Assembly (NCBI GenBank): GCA_007922305.1
Contig: ML677334.1
Location: forward strand, 55,664,720 to 55,728,719
Source: Dermatemys mawii
Lineage: Eukaryota; Chordata; Testudines; Dermatemydidae
Direction of reading: 5' to 3'
Length of the DNA stretch: 64,000 bases
The translations under genes and the position numbers were made by a program. A model generated the notes under the pieces. It searched no databases and had not been told where the DNA came from. It saw only the letters and a list, made by a program, of their open reading frames with translations. Shown piece by piece: positions 10,060 to 21,990 of this stretch; within the stretch, counting starts at the first letter, position 1; each line of letters opens with the position of its first letter.

Positions 10060-11840
10060 CAAGGGTGTTTATCACTGATAGCCACAGCAAAGCTGAAATG
10101 GAAACCAAAGAAGCAACAGGCACGTGTGAGCAGAGCAAGAGGTAGGGGATGCTGGGGGAGGGGTCGTCCTGAGGCATATTTGGTGCTCATCTGGGGCGCA
10201 CTCAAAAGATGCTTCTAAATTTCAACAAAAGATGAGAAAACCTGTATTTTTAAAAGGGAACTAAATACAATCAGATCATACCATTTAAAGAGTGCTCTAC
10301 CCAATTTTTTTCAAATTAGCAATTGTACAACACTGAAGTTGACAACATCCTGTTAATAGCACTAGCTCAATTAACAGTTAAAAATATCTGTATCCAAATT
10401 ACGCTTGTACTGATTAACAAATGTACAGTTTTGCTACAGTTGTTTATTAAAGTAGATACAGATGCATTTGATTACAGCTGTCGATAGAGTAAAATGAAAG
10501 CTCTCAAGCCAACCCCAAGGAAATGTTTTAAGATCGCAAATATACTTAGGCTTCAGCTTTGTCAACTAAGAAGATCTTAAAACCATTCTACCCTTCATGT
10601 AAATCTAATCTTTGGGCATCTGTAAAGTTTAAATTACTATAGTTACACAAAGTATAATCTTTACACATAGGTAGCTCAGTTTGTCAGGCCTTGGTATCGG
10701 CCTAGGCCAGATTTGGCTTCAGGGATGTGCACTCCTGACATTTAGATCAAGAATTCCCTGGGAAATCAGTCAAGAGATTTTGACATTGCTGCTGGCCATC
10801 CTCCAGAGGGTTTAGTTTTACTCTCCTTCTCCATTTTCTGTGGACTCTATACCTACAGTAAACGTACTCAGAGTCCTATGCTAGGTAATGAGAAGTGAGC
10901 AAAAGGGACAAAATGACTATACATTACAGTGATTCATTCAAGATTTTGTTAGAGGCGTTACAAGAAATCAGTAATGTGGATAGATTACTAGCTTATTTAG
11001 GCCTTGTCTTTTACCTATCTAATGTGACAGGTTGGAAACTGGAAGTTTTTCCAGCTCAGTAAGAGCAAACCACAGTAGAAACAAGCAAAATTGAAAACTT
11101 GGTAGGCTGGGAAACAGTTTGAGAAATGCTGGGTTTGAACTGCCATGTTCCTATGTTAAACATTATCTGAAAAACAAAAGTGCAAAATAAACACAATATA
11201 CGGTGCACAGACATGACTGGAAACATGATTTATGCAGCGGTAACTACAGCAACTTTGGGTATGGAGTGGGAACACAAGGGAAACTCCACTGCACACCCAA
11301 AGCTGCTGCTGTTACTGCTGCAAAGTGGTGTGGGGGAGAGGGGTCACGTGGGATTTTAGAGGTGTATCAGCCTTGTGTGATAGGCATAAAAGTGACATTC
11401 ATTTATGCAATCACAAATTTTATGACATATGCAAATTAGTTTTTCCACTTCATATACATCCCGCCTTTTCCCATTCTGCAAGGTTCACCTACAGTTTCCT
11501 CAGTAATTAGCTGCTTTAAAATGACTGTTAGTGTTGCACTTAATGTTCTCTCTTTCTATATGTGGATGTCTGCATTTGTTTGCAAAAAAGAGAGTATAAA
11601 CCTGTGCAAAAATTCCTCATTTTTTTATGACACTTAGGAGCAAATTTTCAAAACAAGGAAACCTAAGGCTCATGTGTAAACAAGCACATGCAATTGTGAA
11701 CTTATTTAAAGTGCAAATGTTTCAGTTGCATGCACAAAGCAGATGGTTGCTCAACCAAAAGGTGATTTAGCTTCTTCACTACCCATTTGTTCAGTTTTCA
11801 CTGGTTCTTTCAGTAACTGGTTGGACAATTGTTGACACAT
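10060..11840. other. Intergenic, nothing assigned
   Basis: AT-rich sequence without recognised exons, RNA genes or mobile-element ends. Short open frames (11203-11510) lack coding signs. Confidence 0.45.
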
Positions 11841-11844
11841 GATT

Positions 11845-13130
11845 TTCATAGTGTTTAAAGCCATAAGGAACCATTTGATCATCTGATCTGAGCTCCTCTA
11901 TATCACAGGCCCATCAATTTCACCCAATTACCCCTGTATTGAGCCTAAAAATTGTTTTTAACTAAAGCATAATTGGGTTTGGCTAAAGAGCAAGTTCCGT
12001 AAAAGCACCCAGTCTTCATTTGAAGACATCAGCAGATGAAGAGTCCATCACTTCCCTTGGTAGATTGTTAATTTCTTTCACTGTTAAAAATGAGTGCCTT
12101 ATTTCTAATCTGAATGTGTCTGGCTTCAGCTTCCAATCATTCATTCCGGTTATGCTTTTCTCTGCCAGATTAAAGGGCTCCTCTAGGACTCAGTATTTTC
12201 TCCCCAGGAAAGTACTTATCCATTGTAATCTAGTCAACTCTTAATCTTCTTTTTGATAAACTAAATAGAGTGAGCTCTCTAAGTCTCTCACTGTAAGACA
12301 TTTCCCCAACTGTTTCAAATCAATCATTTTTGTGTCCCTTTTTTGTAGTCCCTCCAATTTTTCAATATCCCCTTTAAAATACGGACACCAGAACTGGACT
12401 CAGTATTCCACTATCAGTCTCAACTATGCTATAAACAGAGGTAAAATCATCTCCCTACTGCTGCTGACTACTCCCCTGATTGTAAATCCAAGGATTGCAT
12501 TAGCCACTGTTACCCCACCATCACAGTAGGATGTTCATGTTCAGTTGCTCATCCACTACGACCCCTAAATCCTTTTCAGAATCACTGCTTTTCAGGATAC
12601 CATTGTCTAGTCATGGCCGGCGTGCTTTGTTCCTAAACCTATAACTTTGCATTTGGCTGCATTAAAATGTATTTTGATTGCATGGGCCAGTTTACCAAAT
12701 GATCCATATCACTGATCCATATCCATATCACTCTGTAGGGCTGCCCCGGCCTCATTGTTTTTTACTCTTCCCCCAATCTTTAGAGCCCTGCAAATCTGCA
12801 GATATCCGCAGATCGTTCTGGCGGATTGTGGATCGGATACGGATACAAAGTTTGTATCCATGCAGGCTCTACCAATCTTTGTGTCCCATGAATTGTTATC
12901 AGCAATGATTTTATATTGACTCAAGATATTAATGAAAATGTTGCCTAGCATCAGGACTGGTACTGATTCCTGTGGACCCTCTCTAGAAACACTCTCATTC
13001 AATGTTTATTTCTCAACAACAATTATTTTTTGAGATCTGCTATCCAGGTCTTAATCCATATGCTCTATTGCTATTGGATAGCGCTAGTGAAAATGTCATG
13101 CAGTGCTAAATCGAATCTGTTCCAAAAGTC
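11845..13130 (-). mobile_element. CR1 LINE, long 5'-truncated copy interrupted by a MITE
   Basis: Read on the plus strand this is antisense CR1 text from the 3' end leftmost into pol rightwards: 'ccataaggaaccatttgatc', 'agtccatcacttcccttggt', 'gttcagttgctcatccacta', 'aatccttttcagaatcactg' and 'tgcatttggctgcatt'. The series continues after the nested MITE with 'gactggtactgattcctgtg' and 'tatccaggtcttaatccata'. The order matches chicken-type CR1. Many stops and indels mark it as an old, dead copy. The 91-bp hAT MITE at 12781-12871 is inserted in it. Confidence 0.85.
12781..12871. mobile_element. 91-bp hAT MITE nested in CR1
   Basis: The ends are TAGAGCCCTGCAAATC and TGCAGGCTCTA, inverted with one gap. 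The flanking octamers are identical: CCAATCTT at 12773-12780 and 12872-12879. An 8-bp duplication with TAGAG-type ends indicates hAT. The interior is palindrome-rich ('gcagatatccgcagatc', 'ggatcggatacggatac'). A second copy lies at 50669-50754. Because the duplication is intact and the host CR1 is decayed, the MITE landed after CR1. Confidence 0.9.
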
Positions 13131-13880
13131 TTTTATTTTTATGTGGCACCAATCTTGTAATCTCAAAGAATGAAATCAGGTTTGTTTGACAGGCTCTATT
13201 TGTACCAAGATGAACATGAACCTTGGACTTCCCTTTCTGAAAACTGTCCCTTGTTCTATGCCCACAAGAATCAATTTCCACACAGTATTAGGAATATCTA
13301 TCTTTGAGCTGTCCAAATCCATGTAGAAAACACGTCACAAATCTTACCTGATACCCAGAATCTCCTGACTGTCAGCTCTCTGTTGTAATCACAAAACAAT
13401 CTTTTTTGATGAAATAAAATATAAAAAATCATCATAAAGATACATTTTACTTAGCTGCACTAAAAACTTACATCATGCAAAGTTTATGCTGTCTGTACTT
13501 GGAAAAGCCAGTTCTGCTTCAGATATTTTAGACTGTCCTTGTGGTTTATAAAATAGTAATTGTCCTTTAATAATTGTGACTAATTATGGATTTTCTCCCT
13601 CAATGCTAAGACCTTCTAAAGACTACACTCAATGCCTTTAAAGTTGTTATTGCTCATTTTTATAATAAAGTCCAGTTTCCACTGAACTAACTGAAAAGTA
13701 GAATCTGATGATGAATGTTTGTTTAGAAGACAAGCTATTTTGCTGTGCAAGGTTATGAAGAAAAACTGACTGCATGTTTTTCCTCAAATACTTTGCTGGA
13801 CAATGTTTTCATTTCTGACAATATTTACTTTTTTTCATTGTGTGATCCTAACAGATTGTGGCATAGATGCTACAGTTACA
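13131..13880. other. Intergenic, nothing assigned
   Basis: AT-rich DNA. A minus-strand frame at 13096-13281 overlaps the CR1 edge and shows no independent coding features. Confidence 0.4.
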
Positions 13881-13884
13881 TCAA

Positions 13885-14290
13885 GCTAGTATATTTAATA
13901 GATTTTATAGATTTTTAAGGTGAGAAGAGACCATTATGATCAGTCTTGTCTCTATCATAACACAGGGCATAGAATTTCATGCAGTGATTCCTGCCTCTAG
14001 TCCAACAATTTGTGGTTGAGAAGAGATACAGTGTGTATTTTATCAAGGCAGACAGTCTTGATTTAAAGATTTCAGCTGATGGAGAATTTGCCACAGCTGT
14101 TGAGAAGCAGTTCCAAAGCTACACTTTTAAAAGGTGAATCTTATTTCCTACTTGGCCATTGTTAATTCCAACTTCCAGCCACTGGATCTTGTTATGTCTT
14201 GGTCTGCTAACTTTAAGGACCTCTCTCTTAGTCCATTACCCATGCATGTCCTGGAACTACCCATTGTTGGACAGTAGGGGAGAGAAGCAG
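13885..14290 (-). mobile_element. CR1 LINE, 3' end
   Basis: Antisense CR1 text on the plus strand: 'gattttatagatttttaagg', 'gagaagagaccattatgatc', 'tgatttaaagatttcagctg', 'gatggagaatttgccac' and 'cagccactggatcttgttat'. It covers the 3' UTR and the last pol codons and parallels the 11845-12250 part of the preceding copy. It is 5'-truncated near 14290. Confidence 0.8.
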
Positions 14291-17056
14291 TAGGGTGGGA
14301 AACCAGATATGTGAAGGACCATATCATGTTTTATTCATGTCTCATAGGTTGGTTTGTTTTTGCTACTGACATCTTGCTTGGATACAGTAGAACACGCAGG
14401 CTGTTGTTCTATAAAGCCGATTTAAATTTTTTTTATGGAGAATGACCAGATATGCAATAATTTAAAAAAATTCTCTCCAAAATGCCTGAAGTCAGCACTG
14501 TTCTGGAGGCCTTTAGGAGTAATTTTCATATACTAGTTTGCAAATTAGACAAGTCATGTTTAATGTGCCATAGACCAAATTTGAGGTAGTTTCCCATAGC
14601 ATGTAGCTTCAGAATCAGCAAGTTTCTCTCTCCCTTAACTGCCATTTTTGGATAGGTGCGTCCAGAGTCCTGTTCCAAGTGAGCTTCCTTGGTGAAGGCA
14701 GGTAGTACTTCAGAGGTAAGAAAGAATTCAGCTGTTGCTAATCCTCCCGTTACCTCCAGGCCTTATTCTAGAAAAGCTTGATCCCTGAATAAATAGATCC
14801 ACAGGGATGAAAATTTCCCTGGAGATTTTTCCCTAAAACATGGATTTTCCACACTTCTATAAACTAAATGCCTGCTGTACGCAATGCCTTCCAGTTTAAA
14901 CAATATGCCAGCTTACTCGACTGACAAAAACAAGTTTTTACTACTGTTAGTAATGCAAAGCCAGCACATCTATGGAAGAGTGAGCTAGATTCTTTTCAGC
15001 TACACGCATCATCAACATGATTATCAGTGAGGCTCTGATTGTGGAATCTTTATTTCTGGAAGAGTAAGAAGAGGCAGAAAAATACACAGCCTGTTTTTCA
15101 GATTCCGGGGGAAGTTTGCAGAGCTGGTAGTCAGCTCTTTTTGACCTATAAAATGAACACATTTGATGTGGAAGTCATTGAGAGGGACTGAATATGGAAC
15201 CGCACAATGTTACTTTTCTGACAGTGACTGAGCTTTAGTTGAGGTCCTGATAGTTCTGTCTCCTTGAACAAAGGACACTCTCTCTCATAATGATTTTTCA
15301 GGAGTTTAGCTAATTTTGTGGAGTCAGTGGAGTCAGTCTCAAGCAGCCCATTAACTTCTTCAGACATTAACGGTGAATCTCAGCTTGGATTTATCTGGGA
15401 TCTTAGAAGGTTTTAGGACGAAATAATGGTGAGGAAATAAATATATCAACACACAAGAATAAAATGATAAAAAGAAAACCTGATTCTAGATGGCATGATT
15501 TGAGAGCTTGGTTTCACTTGTAACAGGTAGATCAGTGAGTAGGCGACCCTTACGGATCAAGCTGGGTCCATCTGCAGACTCATAATTTGCTGAGCTAGTG
15601 GGTCGGAGTCTTGGCTCCCCCGCCCTCTCTTTCTGCACTCAGGCGATGCAAAGGAAGCAGAGACTGGCCACAGGATACCCACAGCGTGAAGCCCAACAGA
15701 GTTGATTCATCTGCCTTCCTCTCCCCACAATCTCTGGCACAAAGGGCATTTCAGGAGGGGGGAAGTGTGGAGCAGGGAGGGGCGTAGCCGTACTGTGATG
15801 AGCTGTAGCTATTTTCAGCGGGTTGGCAGTTCCTAGGGGACCATGGCCAATGGGTTCAGCCCCAAGGCTGTTCTAATCTGTGTCTTGTGCTGGGCAAGGC
15901 AGAAAATCAGATAGTCATAACCTGGCTCCCTGACAGCATCCTTACGTACTGCACTCAGCAGATGCTGCATTCCCTAGAGGATCAGGTGCATTGAGAGGAG
16001 TCAGGGAGTAAATCACACTTAGTGAAATGAGTTATCTGGTAATCTCACGTAGCTCTGATTCGCCTATTATTCAAATAGGTGTCAGTGTCGGTCGCTTTAT
16101 GTGCTCGTATGGGAACATGAGACCGCACAGGGTGCTTGTGTGGCCCTAATAGACACTGCTAGTCAAATAACCTCTGGTCTCCTCTGCTTGAAACTATTGC
16201 TAACCCACAACGGGATCCCCACTGATTATACCATCTTGTAGAACTAGTGTTACTGTAGAGTAAGTAACTGTTCTTTTCTGGCACTGAACAGAGGCCTGTC
16301 CCTGTTACTTTACAGTGTGCATTTTTTTGAGAGGGCTCACAGGGGAGAGATTATGGAAGTTTATGAGACCCAATTTGGGTGGAAAACAAGTTAAAGTTTA
16401 TTCATCATTCAAGTGAGAAGGCTGCAAAAACGGGGAAAAACAAACACTTGACTTTTAGGCAAGTGCAATTTGCTTGGAAAGTGAAGAATTTAAGCCACAT
16501 ACAGAAAGTGAAGGGAATCTAAGCCCTTGTGGACACCCCAGAGATTTCTTAGAATTACAAGAGGTATTGGACACTTTTTAAAGCATTTCAATGGCAAGCA
16601 TCCTGGAATGGTCTGGTTAAAAGAACAGAGCTCTTTTCTACATTGCTACCCTTGTATGTGAGTGATGTTGAAAGGCCTGGAGCATTTAAGAGGTTTGGGG
16701 ACACAGACAATTGCAAGGGTCTGTGAAAAGCTTCCCTCCCCCCACCTCCATATCCTATAATTGTCCAATCACTGGGGTTTTGCTCCTGAGCCAAAACAAG
16801 GGGTAAGCATAATAAGAACAGAAAGTCCAGAACCTGTAGGTTTTACATGACAAATACCCTGCTTCTCTCATTCAACAAGTGCATAGCTCTGCAACCAGTG
16901 CAGCCTGGAGAGAATAACAGCAGTTTCTAGCCTAAAAAAAGCTGTCACTAGGACAGCTTGTTTTCCTTTGGCAGATTAGAATAAACTAGAGGATTGCATC
17001 TATGCTCATGAAGAAGAGATGTCCTGAAAATGACAAAGAGAAGCCTTAGAGTGTCA
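14291..17056. other. Intergenic, nothing assigned
   Basis: No supported exon. A GC-richer part at about 15590-15900 has no CpG-island density. Minus-strand frames at 14947-15367 were inspected and have neither splice signals nor family motifs. Confidence 0.4.
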
Positions 17057-17334
17057 TGAAAGTTCTCCCCACCCCATTTTTAGTCAGCTTGTTAATAAAG
17101 GAAGTGGCTTGGGCACAACAGCCTTAAACATTGCCTTGAAGAATGCTTCTAACCCTCCCCCCCCCAGTCACAAAGAACAAATGAGGAATAGTGGTTGCAT
17201 TTGTTTTTTGAAAAGAACGTTGCCAACGTTTTTAAAGCCGGATGCCTACATTCAGGCTCCAAAATCCAGTAGAAGTGGGCTGATTTTCAAAGGCGCTGAA
17301 CACTTCCTGTTTCAATGGCAGCAGCAGGGGATTT
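17057..17334. repeat. Duplicated block, copy A
   Basis: From 'tgaaagt' to 'gcagcagcaggggattt' this block recurs at 18204-18479 in the same orientation. The two share long identical runs such as 'cacaaagaacaaatgaggaa' and 'cattcaggct', with scattered substitutions and a variable C-run. The pair encodes the same 40-odd residue spurious frame. Either a local duplication or two insertions of one repeat would explain it. Confidence 0.85.
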
Positions 17335-17425
17335 TCAGCACCTGTGAAAATGGGACGCTTCTTTTAGGTGCTGATTTAGGAGCCTAATCTTAGGCCCCCA
17401 AATTTGGAAATTTGGGCCTTATTCT
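17335..17425. repeat. Palindromic 'ttttcagcacc' dispersed-repeat-like segment
   Basis: Contains 'gattttcagcacctgtgaaa' and a palindromic 'aaatttggaaattt' core. Similar wording ('gctgattttcaaaggcgctg', 'ctgagcgcccacc', 'ttgggcacccagaa') appears near 18420, 19900-20110, 32060-32220 and 36660-36790. This points to one degenerate dispersed family with unclear ends. Confidence 0.4.
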
Positions 17426-18203
17426 CTCAACTTTTTAAATGAAGACAAGATGGGAAACAAAATGTGGGCCTGATCCTGCCTTCCTGTGCCCACCCAAAAC
17501 TCCCTTTTGTACACACAAACACCCCTGACTTAATGGATTTGTTCATGCTATAGCGAACAGTCTGAAGACAGCATCTTAGAAGATTTATGAGTGAGTGGGA
17601 GAGGGACTAATTTTGTCTAACAGCTTTTATAAATGTTGCTGTTTTGCCCTGCCTCCCATACCAGGGAGCTTGGAAGAGTTATTACCCTTCCCTTCCCTGG
17701 GAGCTGAGAGTGCTTCCTAAAGCCAGTCCTATGACGTGTTGAATGGAGAGGCACTGGTTCCCTAGAATGTGTCATCTCCTCCAGCTGCAATTGAGACTCT
17801 CACTAGGAGCTATCTGCTACCCTCTCTACTCCTGCCATTTTTCTAAAAAAAAAGGAAGGTAGGAGTCGGTAGAAAAGGGGACAGCTGCCATCTGTAAACA
17901 GAAGATGACCAGAGTGACCAGGGCATTAGTTATGACTGCACACTTCACACATCCTTAGAATTGGCCCCAACACTTCCCCTGTATCACTTCAACCTGGACA
18001 ATCAAAAGAGAAGGCCATTAATGATGCAAACTTGCAATTTCTGTACTACAACCCAGATTCATTTGGGATGCCTGGAATAACTCACAGGTGGCTTCAAAAC
18101 ACGTGAGACTCATGCTGATAAAACACACAGTATATGTAACACATATACAACATGTATACACCACACTCTATTCATTATATTTCATTATTCTAATCTGTAA
18201 GTC
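17426..18203. other. Spacer between duplicated blocks
   Basis: Ordinary sequence separating the two copies. Nothing coding recognised. A short 'acacacagtatatgtaacac' AT/AC-rich stretch lies near 18125. Confidence 0.4.
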
Positions 18204-18479
18204 TGAAAGTCCCCCCCCCACTTTTTTAATCAGCTTGTTAATAGAGGAAGTGGCGTGGGGATGATAGCCTTAAAACATTGCCTTGCAGAATGTTTCTACC
18301 TCCCTGCTCCTGTCACAAAGAACAAATGAGGAATAGTGGTTGCATTTGTTTTTTGAAAAGAACGTTGCCAACATTTTTAAAGCCGGATGCCTACATTCAG
18401 GCTTCAAAATCCAGTAGAAGTGGGCTGATTTTCAAAGGCGCTGAACACTTCCTATTTCAATAGCAGCAGCAGGGGATTT
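18204..18479. repeat. Duplicated block, copy B
   Basis: This is the second copy of the 17057-17334 block. It has an expanded C-run near 18210-18219 and a few substitutions (for example 'cctatttcaatagcagcagc' against 'cctgtttcaatggcagcagc'). Homology to copy A stops at 'ggggattt' (18479), where this copy continues with 'gcaaagagcaaacagcaaat'. Confidence 0.85.
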
Positions 18480-21400
18480 GCAAAGAGCAAACAGCAAATG
18501 CAAAGAGCAAACACATAGGCACCCTTTTATTTTAATGTGTATTTCTAAAATAGATATAATAGAGATTTTCAGAGCCAACTACAGAATTTAGCCACAACAC
18601 CCATTGAATGGATACAAGTGGCTAAATGCCCAAGCCCATATTGCAATTCTTAATCATACATGTTGGGTGTGTGTATCTATAAAATCTATACACAAAGACA
18701 TACACAAGAATGAGTGAATCAGCAAGAGAGAGGGGTGAGTTCAGTTGTATAAGCAGAAATTGGTTTTCTAAACAAGTCAGAATTTTGTTTTCCCTCCTAG
18801 TCTTTACAAAAAATTTGACGTGTGTATGTTTATTTTTATATAAAGAGAAATTGTTTTACAGGTTGAATGCTAATCTAGGTATGTAAGTAATTAGCTTGAG
18901 AAAAAGACTGTATTTCCTGGGCTGATATTTTTAACAGTAATGTCTCAACATGCTGCTATAGTCCATTTTAAAACAGTTTTCAAACGTCACCACCACAGTG
19001 TCTGATTTTATCATCTATGGGTAGAGATGGGACTGCCTAATGGATTTCTCTTGTTTGCTGCAGCACCTCCTTCAAATGGTCATCTGAAAGTTCTGATCTG
19101 CAAGCCATTTTGGAAAGGATCTAAGACTAGTAGGAAGCTGGGTGGGGAAGGAGGAAAAATGATAGCAGCAGAAGAATGCTGACAAGAAGGAACTGCTTAG
19201 GAAACAAGGTGCAAAATGGCCTTTCTAAAAGAGAGAGATTTGCAGAACTGGCTTTAATATTTTGTGAGCTCCCAAATGAATGTACTCCCATGAATTCCCT
19301 ACAGTCACCTCACTTCCATTGACTATTGGGTCAAGTCTTTCGGATGAACATGAATGAACACTTAACAACATACGCACCAAACTCATACCTTGATATGCCA
19401 TTAGTGTCTTCAAGAGGCTTGTGTGTGGTATGAGGAAATTTAGAGGCATCCAGGAGACCCTCTTCCTGATTTATATATGCTGATTTGCATCTCAGCATCA
19501 AGCCAATCTTTAATGCTTTTGTCACACATGCTCAGAACACCAAGACTAATTGGTCAGGTCCGTGTTATTTGGCTGCAGTTCCTGTGGGTGCAAAGACATT
19601 TGCATCTTTTTAAGAATAGCCCTCATTCATGCAGGGTAAGGAGAATCAGTCATTTGGGACTTAATAGCAGCGAGGAACAATTTGAGTGGCAGGAAAATCT
19701 GAGTTTTAAAAAATATGTGTATTGAGTCCTTCAGTGTGCTTGGCACTGTGAAAACATAGAAGAACTCATGGTCCCTCTCTCTAGCAGCTTACAGTCAAAG
19801 GCCCCAGGGCTGCCCATAATTCTATGTGAGTGGATCTCTGCACCTGTACTGGAAACGTTGCAAAATGGGGACCCTTGCAACATATTTTTATAATTATTTA
19901 GGTGCTAAAAAGTGCCAATAGGTGCCTTTTGGAGTTTAGAAAGATAGGTGAGTAGGTTATGTGCCTAGATACCTTTGAGGATCTGGGCCCCGCTCCAATG
20001 CTCAATGGGCATTAGGTGCCTACCCTCTTATAGGGCTTTAGTAAATCTCAGCCAGGTATTTTTGTGAATCCCATCTCCCTCTTTATGTGCCTACATACCT
20101 TTGTAAATCTGAGCCCTAGTTCTGACACACAGTACTGTTCAGATACAAACTCTTTCCAATGTGTAGTACAGCAGATCTTGGGGAGGAGCAGTGCCGAAAG
20201 CAAGACTTTGTGGAAGAAGTGTGTTTGAGGAGGAAATTGAAAGAAATTGGCACGGGAGACATTTGTAAAGGGAAGGGACATGAAAAAGCAAGAAGATGAA
20301 AATGCAAAGATGGAGCGATCGAGGGCTATTATAGAAGAAAAGTTCCAGTAGCTGAAGTGGGATTTTCTCTTTATTTTTGAAATGTAAATGACTATTTCCC
20401 CTCCTTCTAATCATTATTGTAATCACTTTCTCAGGGTGAAAAGTACCCAGGATAATATTTCAATATGTTCTGCAGTTTTCCAGTAGTCCCCCGTGAGTGC
20501 AGATACATGGGTGGGCTTCAGGGCACTCAAACATGCCCTTAGGTCTGTAGAACAGTACAGCTGAGAATCATTTTATTTTGGGATATTATAGTGAAATGAA
20601 GTGAATTAGTCTAATGATCATCATAAAAATTAGGACAAGATTGTCTCTCCTATTCCAGCTACTTTATGTTGGATGAAAGGGCTGGAACAGTGTAATGGGA
20701 CCATTCCTCCAAGTTAGACAACTTGGCTGTAGTTTTATGTCAGGTCAGTGCTTGGTGAAACTTTAATAATTCTTGGTGTGTTGACACAAAGCTGAAACAA
20801 AAGCTCTGATTCTTGAGCCTGCCAACTGCACAACATGGAGCTGAAACAATTCAGTGAATTATTTGAACATAACTGAAAAGTCCTCAGTTTTCTCTGATAT
20901 CTACAGAATAAGATATAAAGCAAGGTTGCATACCCTGAGTACGAAAGCCTAATGACATTCAAAGACAATAAATAGAAGTCTGATGTACTTTTTTACATAA
21001 TGCAAAATAAATCATGGAACTCACAGTTGTGGGAAATTATGGGGTGGACACAGTTCGTTTAATGACAGTAGACACAGATTCAAAAAATTAAAGCTTTATA
21101 AACCATTCACACAAATTGTCAACAGCACATGTCAAAATATACAAAGTAAGTATCCTTAAATCAACAAATTGTATCTGTTTTTACTTGTCATTCGTTAGTT
21201 CATTTGTAACAAGCCAAATATGAAAGTCTAAATCACTGGATTTTTACTCTGCTAAATTCTCAAGCAGCATTTTTCTTACTTTGTTGTCAATGGAAATATT
21301 TGTTCATTAATTTGTGTGTGTACAGTGAAATCAATGTTTACTGACATTTACCAATAAAAATGTAATCCTCCTAAACCTATATATGTGTTACACACACACA

Positions 21401-21764
21401 CGAGTTTCTTGGAGTTATATTAAAATAATTTCCTCTCCTATTTTGTAAATGTATAATTTTGTAATTTTCACTACACTTTAAATTGGTGATTTCCAAATTA
21501 AAAGCAGCCACCTAACACTAATATATGGGGCCCAAATAGCTCTAGAAAGTTTGGTCTTTTGGAGAAGTTCTCCAAGTGAGTGCTTTGTAAAGATATTTTT
21601 AAAAAAAATAATTGGCCTCTAGTTTTCATGGATACACAAACCAGTGTATTTAATTTGATGTGAAGAATTAATTTTGATGCCTTAAAAAAGGGAAGTAAAG
21701 GAAATTTTTAATTTCCTCATTTTGCCTAAAATAAATAGCTGTTAGTTGTTTGTTCCAGGAAGTA
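18480..21764. other. Intergenic, nothing coding
   Basis: Ancient-repeat-like fragments occur near 19725-19800 ('gcttggcactgtg' and 'agcagcttacagtcaaag') and 19890-20115 ('gtgcctagatacctttgagg' and 'gtgcctacatacctttgtaa'). Minus-strand frames at 20048-20426 are T-rich and show no family motifs. Confidence 0.4.
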
Positions 21765-21990
21765 GGCAGTGCAGTCTAGTGATTAGAACAGAATGAGCAC
21801 TAGAACATGTAGGTTCCATTTCAGCCCTTCCACTGACTTACTGTAATGCTTTTGCCAAGCTATTCAACTGCTGTATACCTAGGTGGCTGTGATACTTAAA
21901 TGACTTATATCTGAAAAGCAATCTGAGATCCTCAGAACAAAGGACGTACAAAACTACTATGTAATATTACAGCAAAACCAGTATCAAGTG
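21765..21990 (+). repeat. MIR-like SINE
   Basis: The head 'gtgcagtctagtgattagaa', the B-box-like 'aggttccatttcagccc', the 'ccactgacttactgtaatgc' core and the 'cctcagaacaaaggacgtac' tail follow the order of the SINE at 1098-1345. It is well diverged and lacks a poly(A). Confidence 0.65.

Noticed and set aside
17109..18463. Two similar peptides (containing HKEQMRNSGCICFLKR) as a gene family
   Set aside because: They are the same frame in two copies of a duplicated DNA block. No start context, splice signals or known family.
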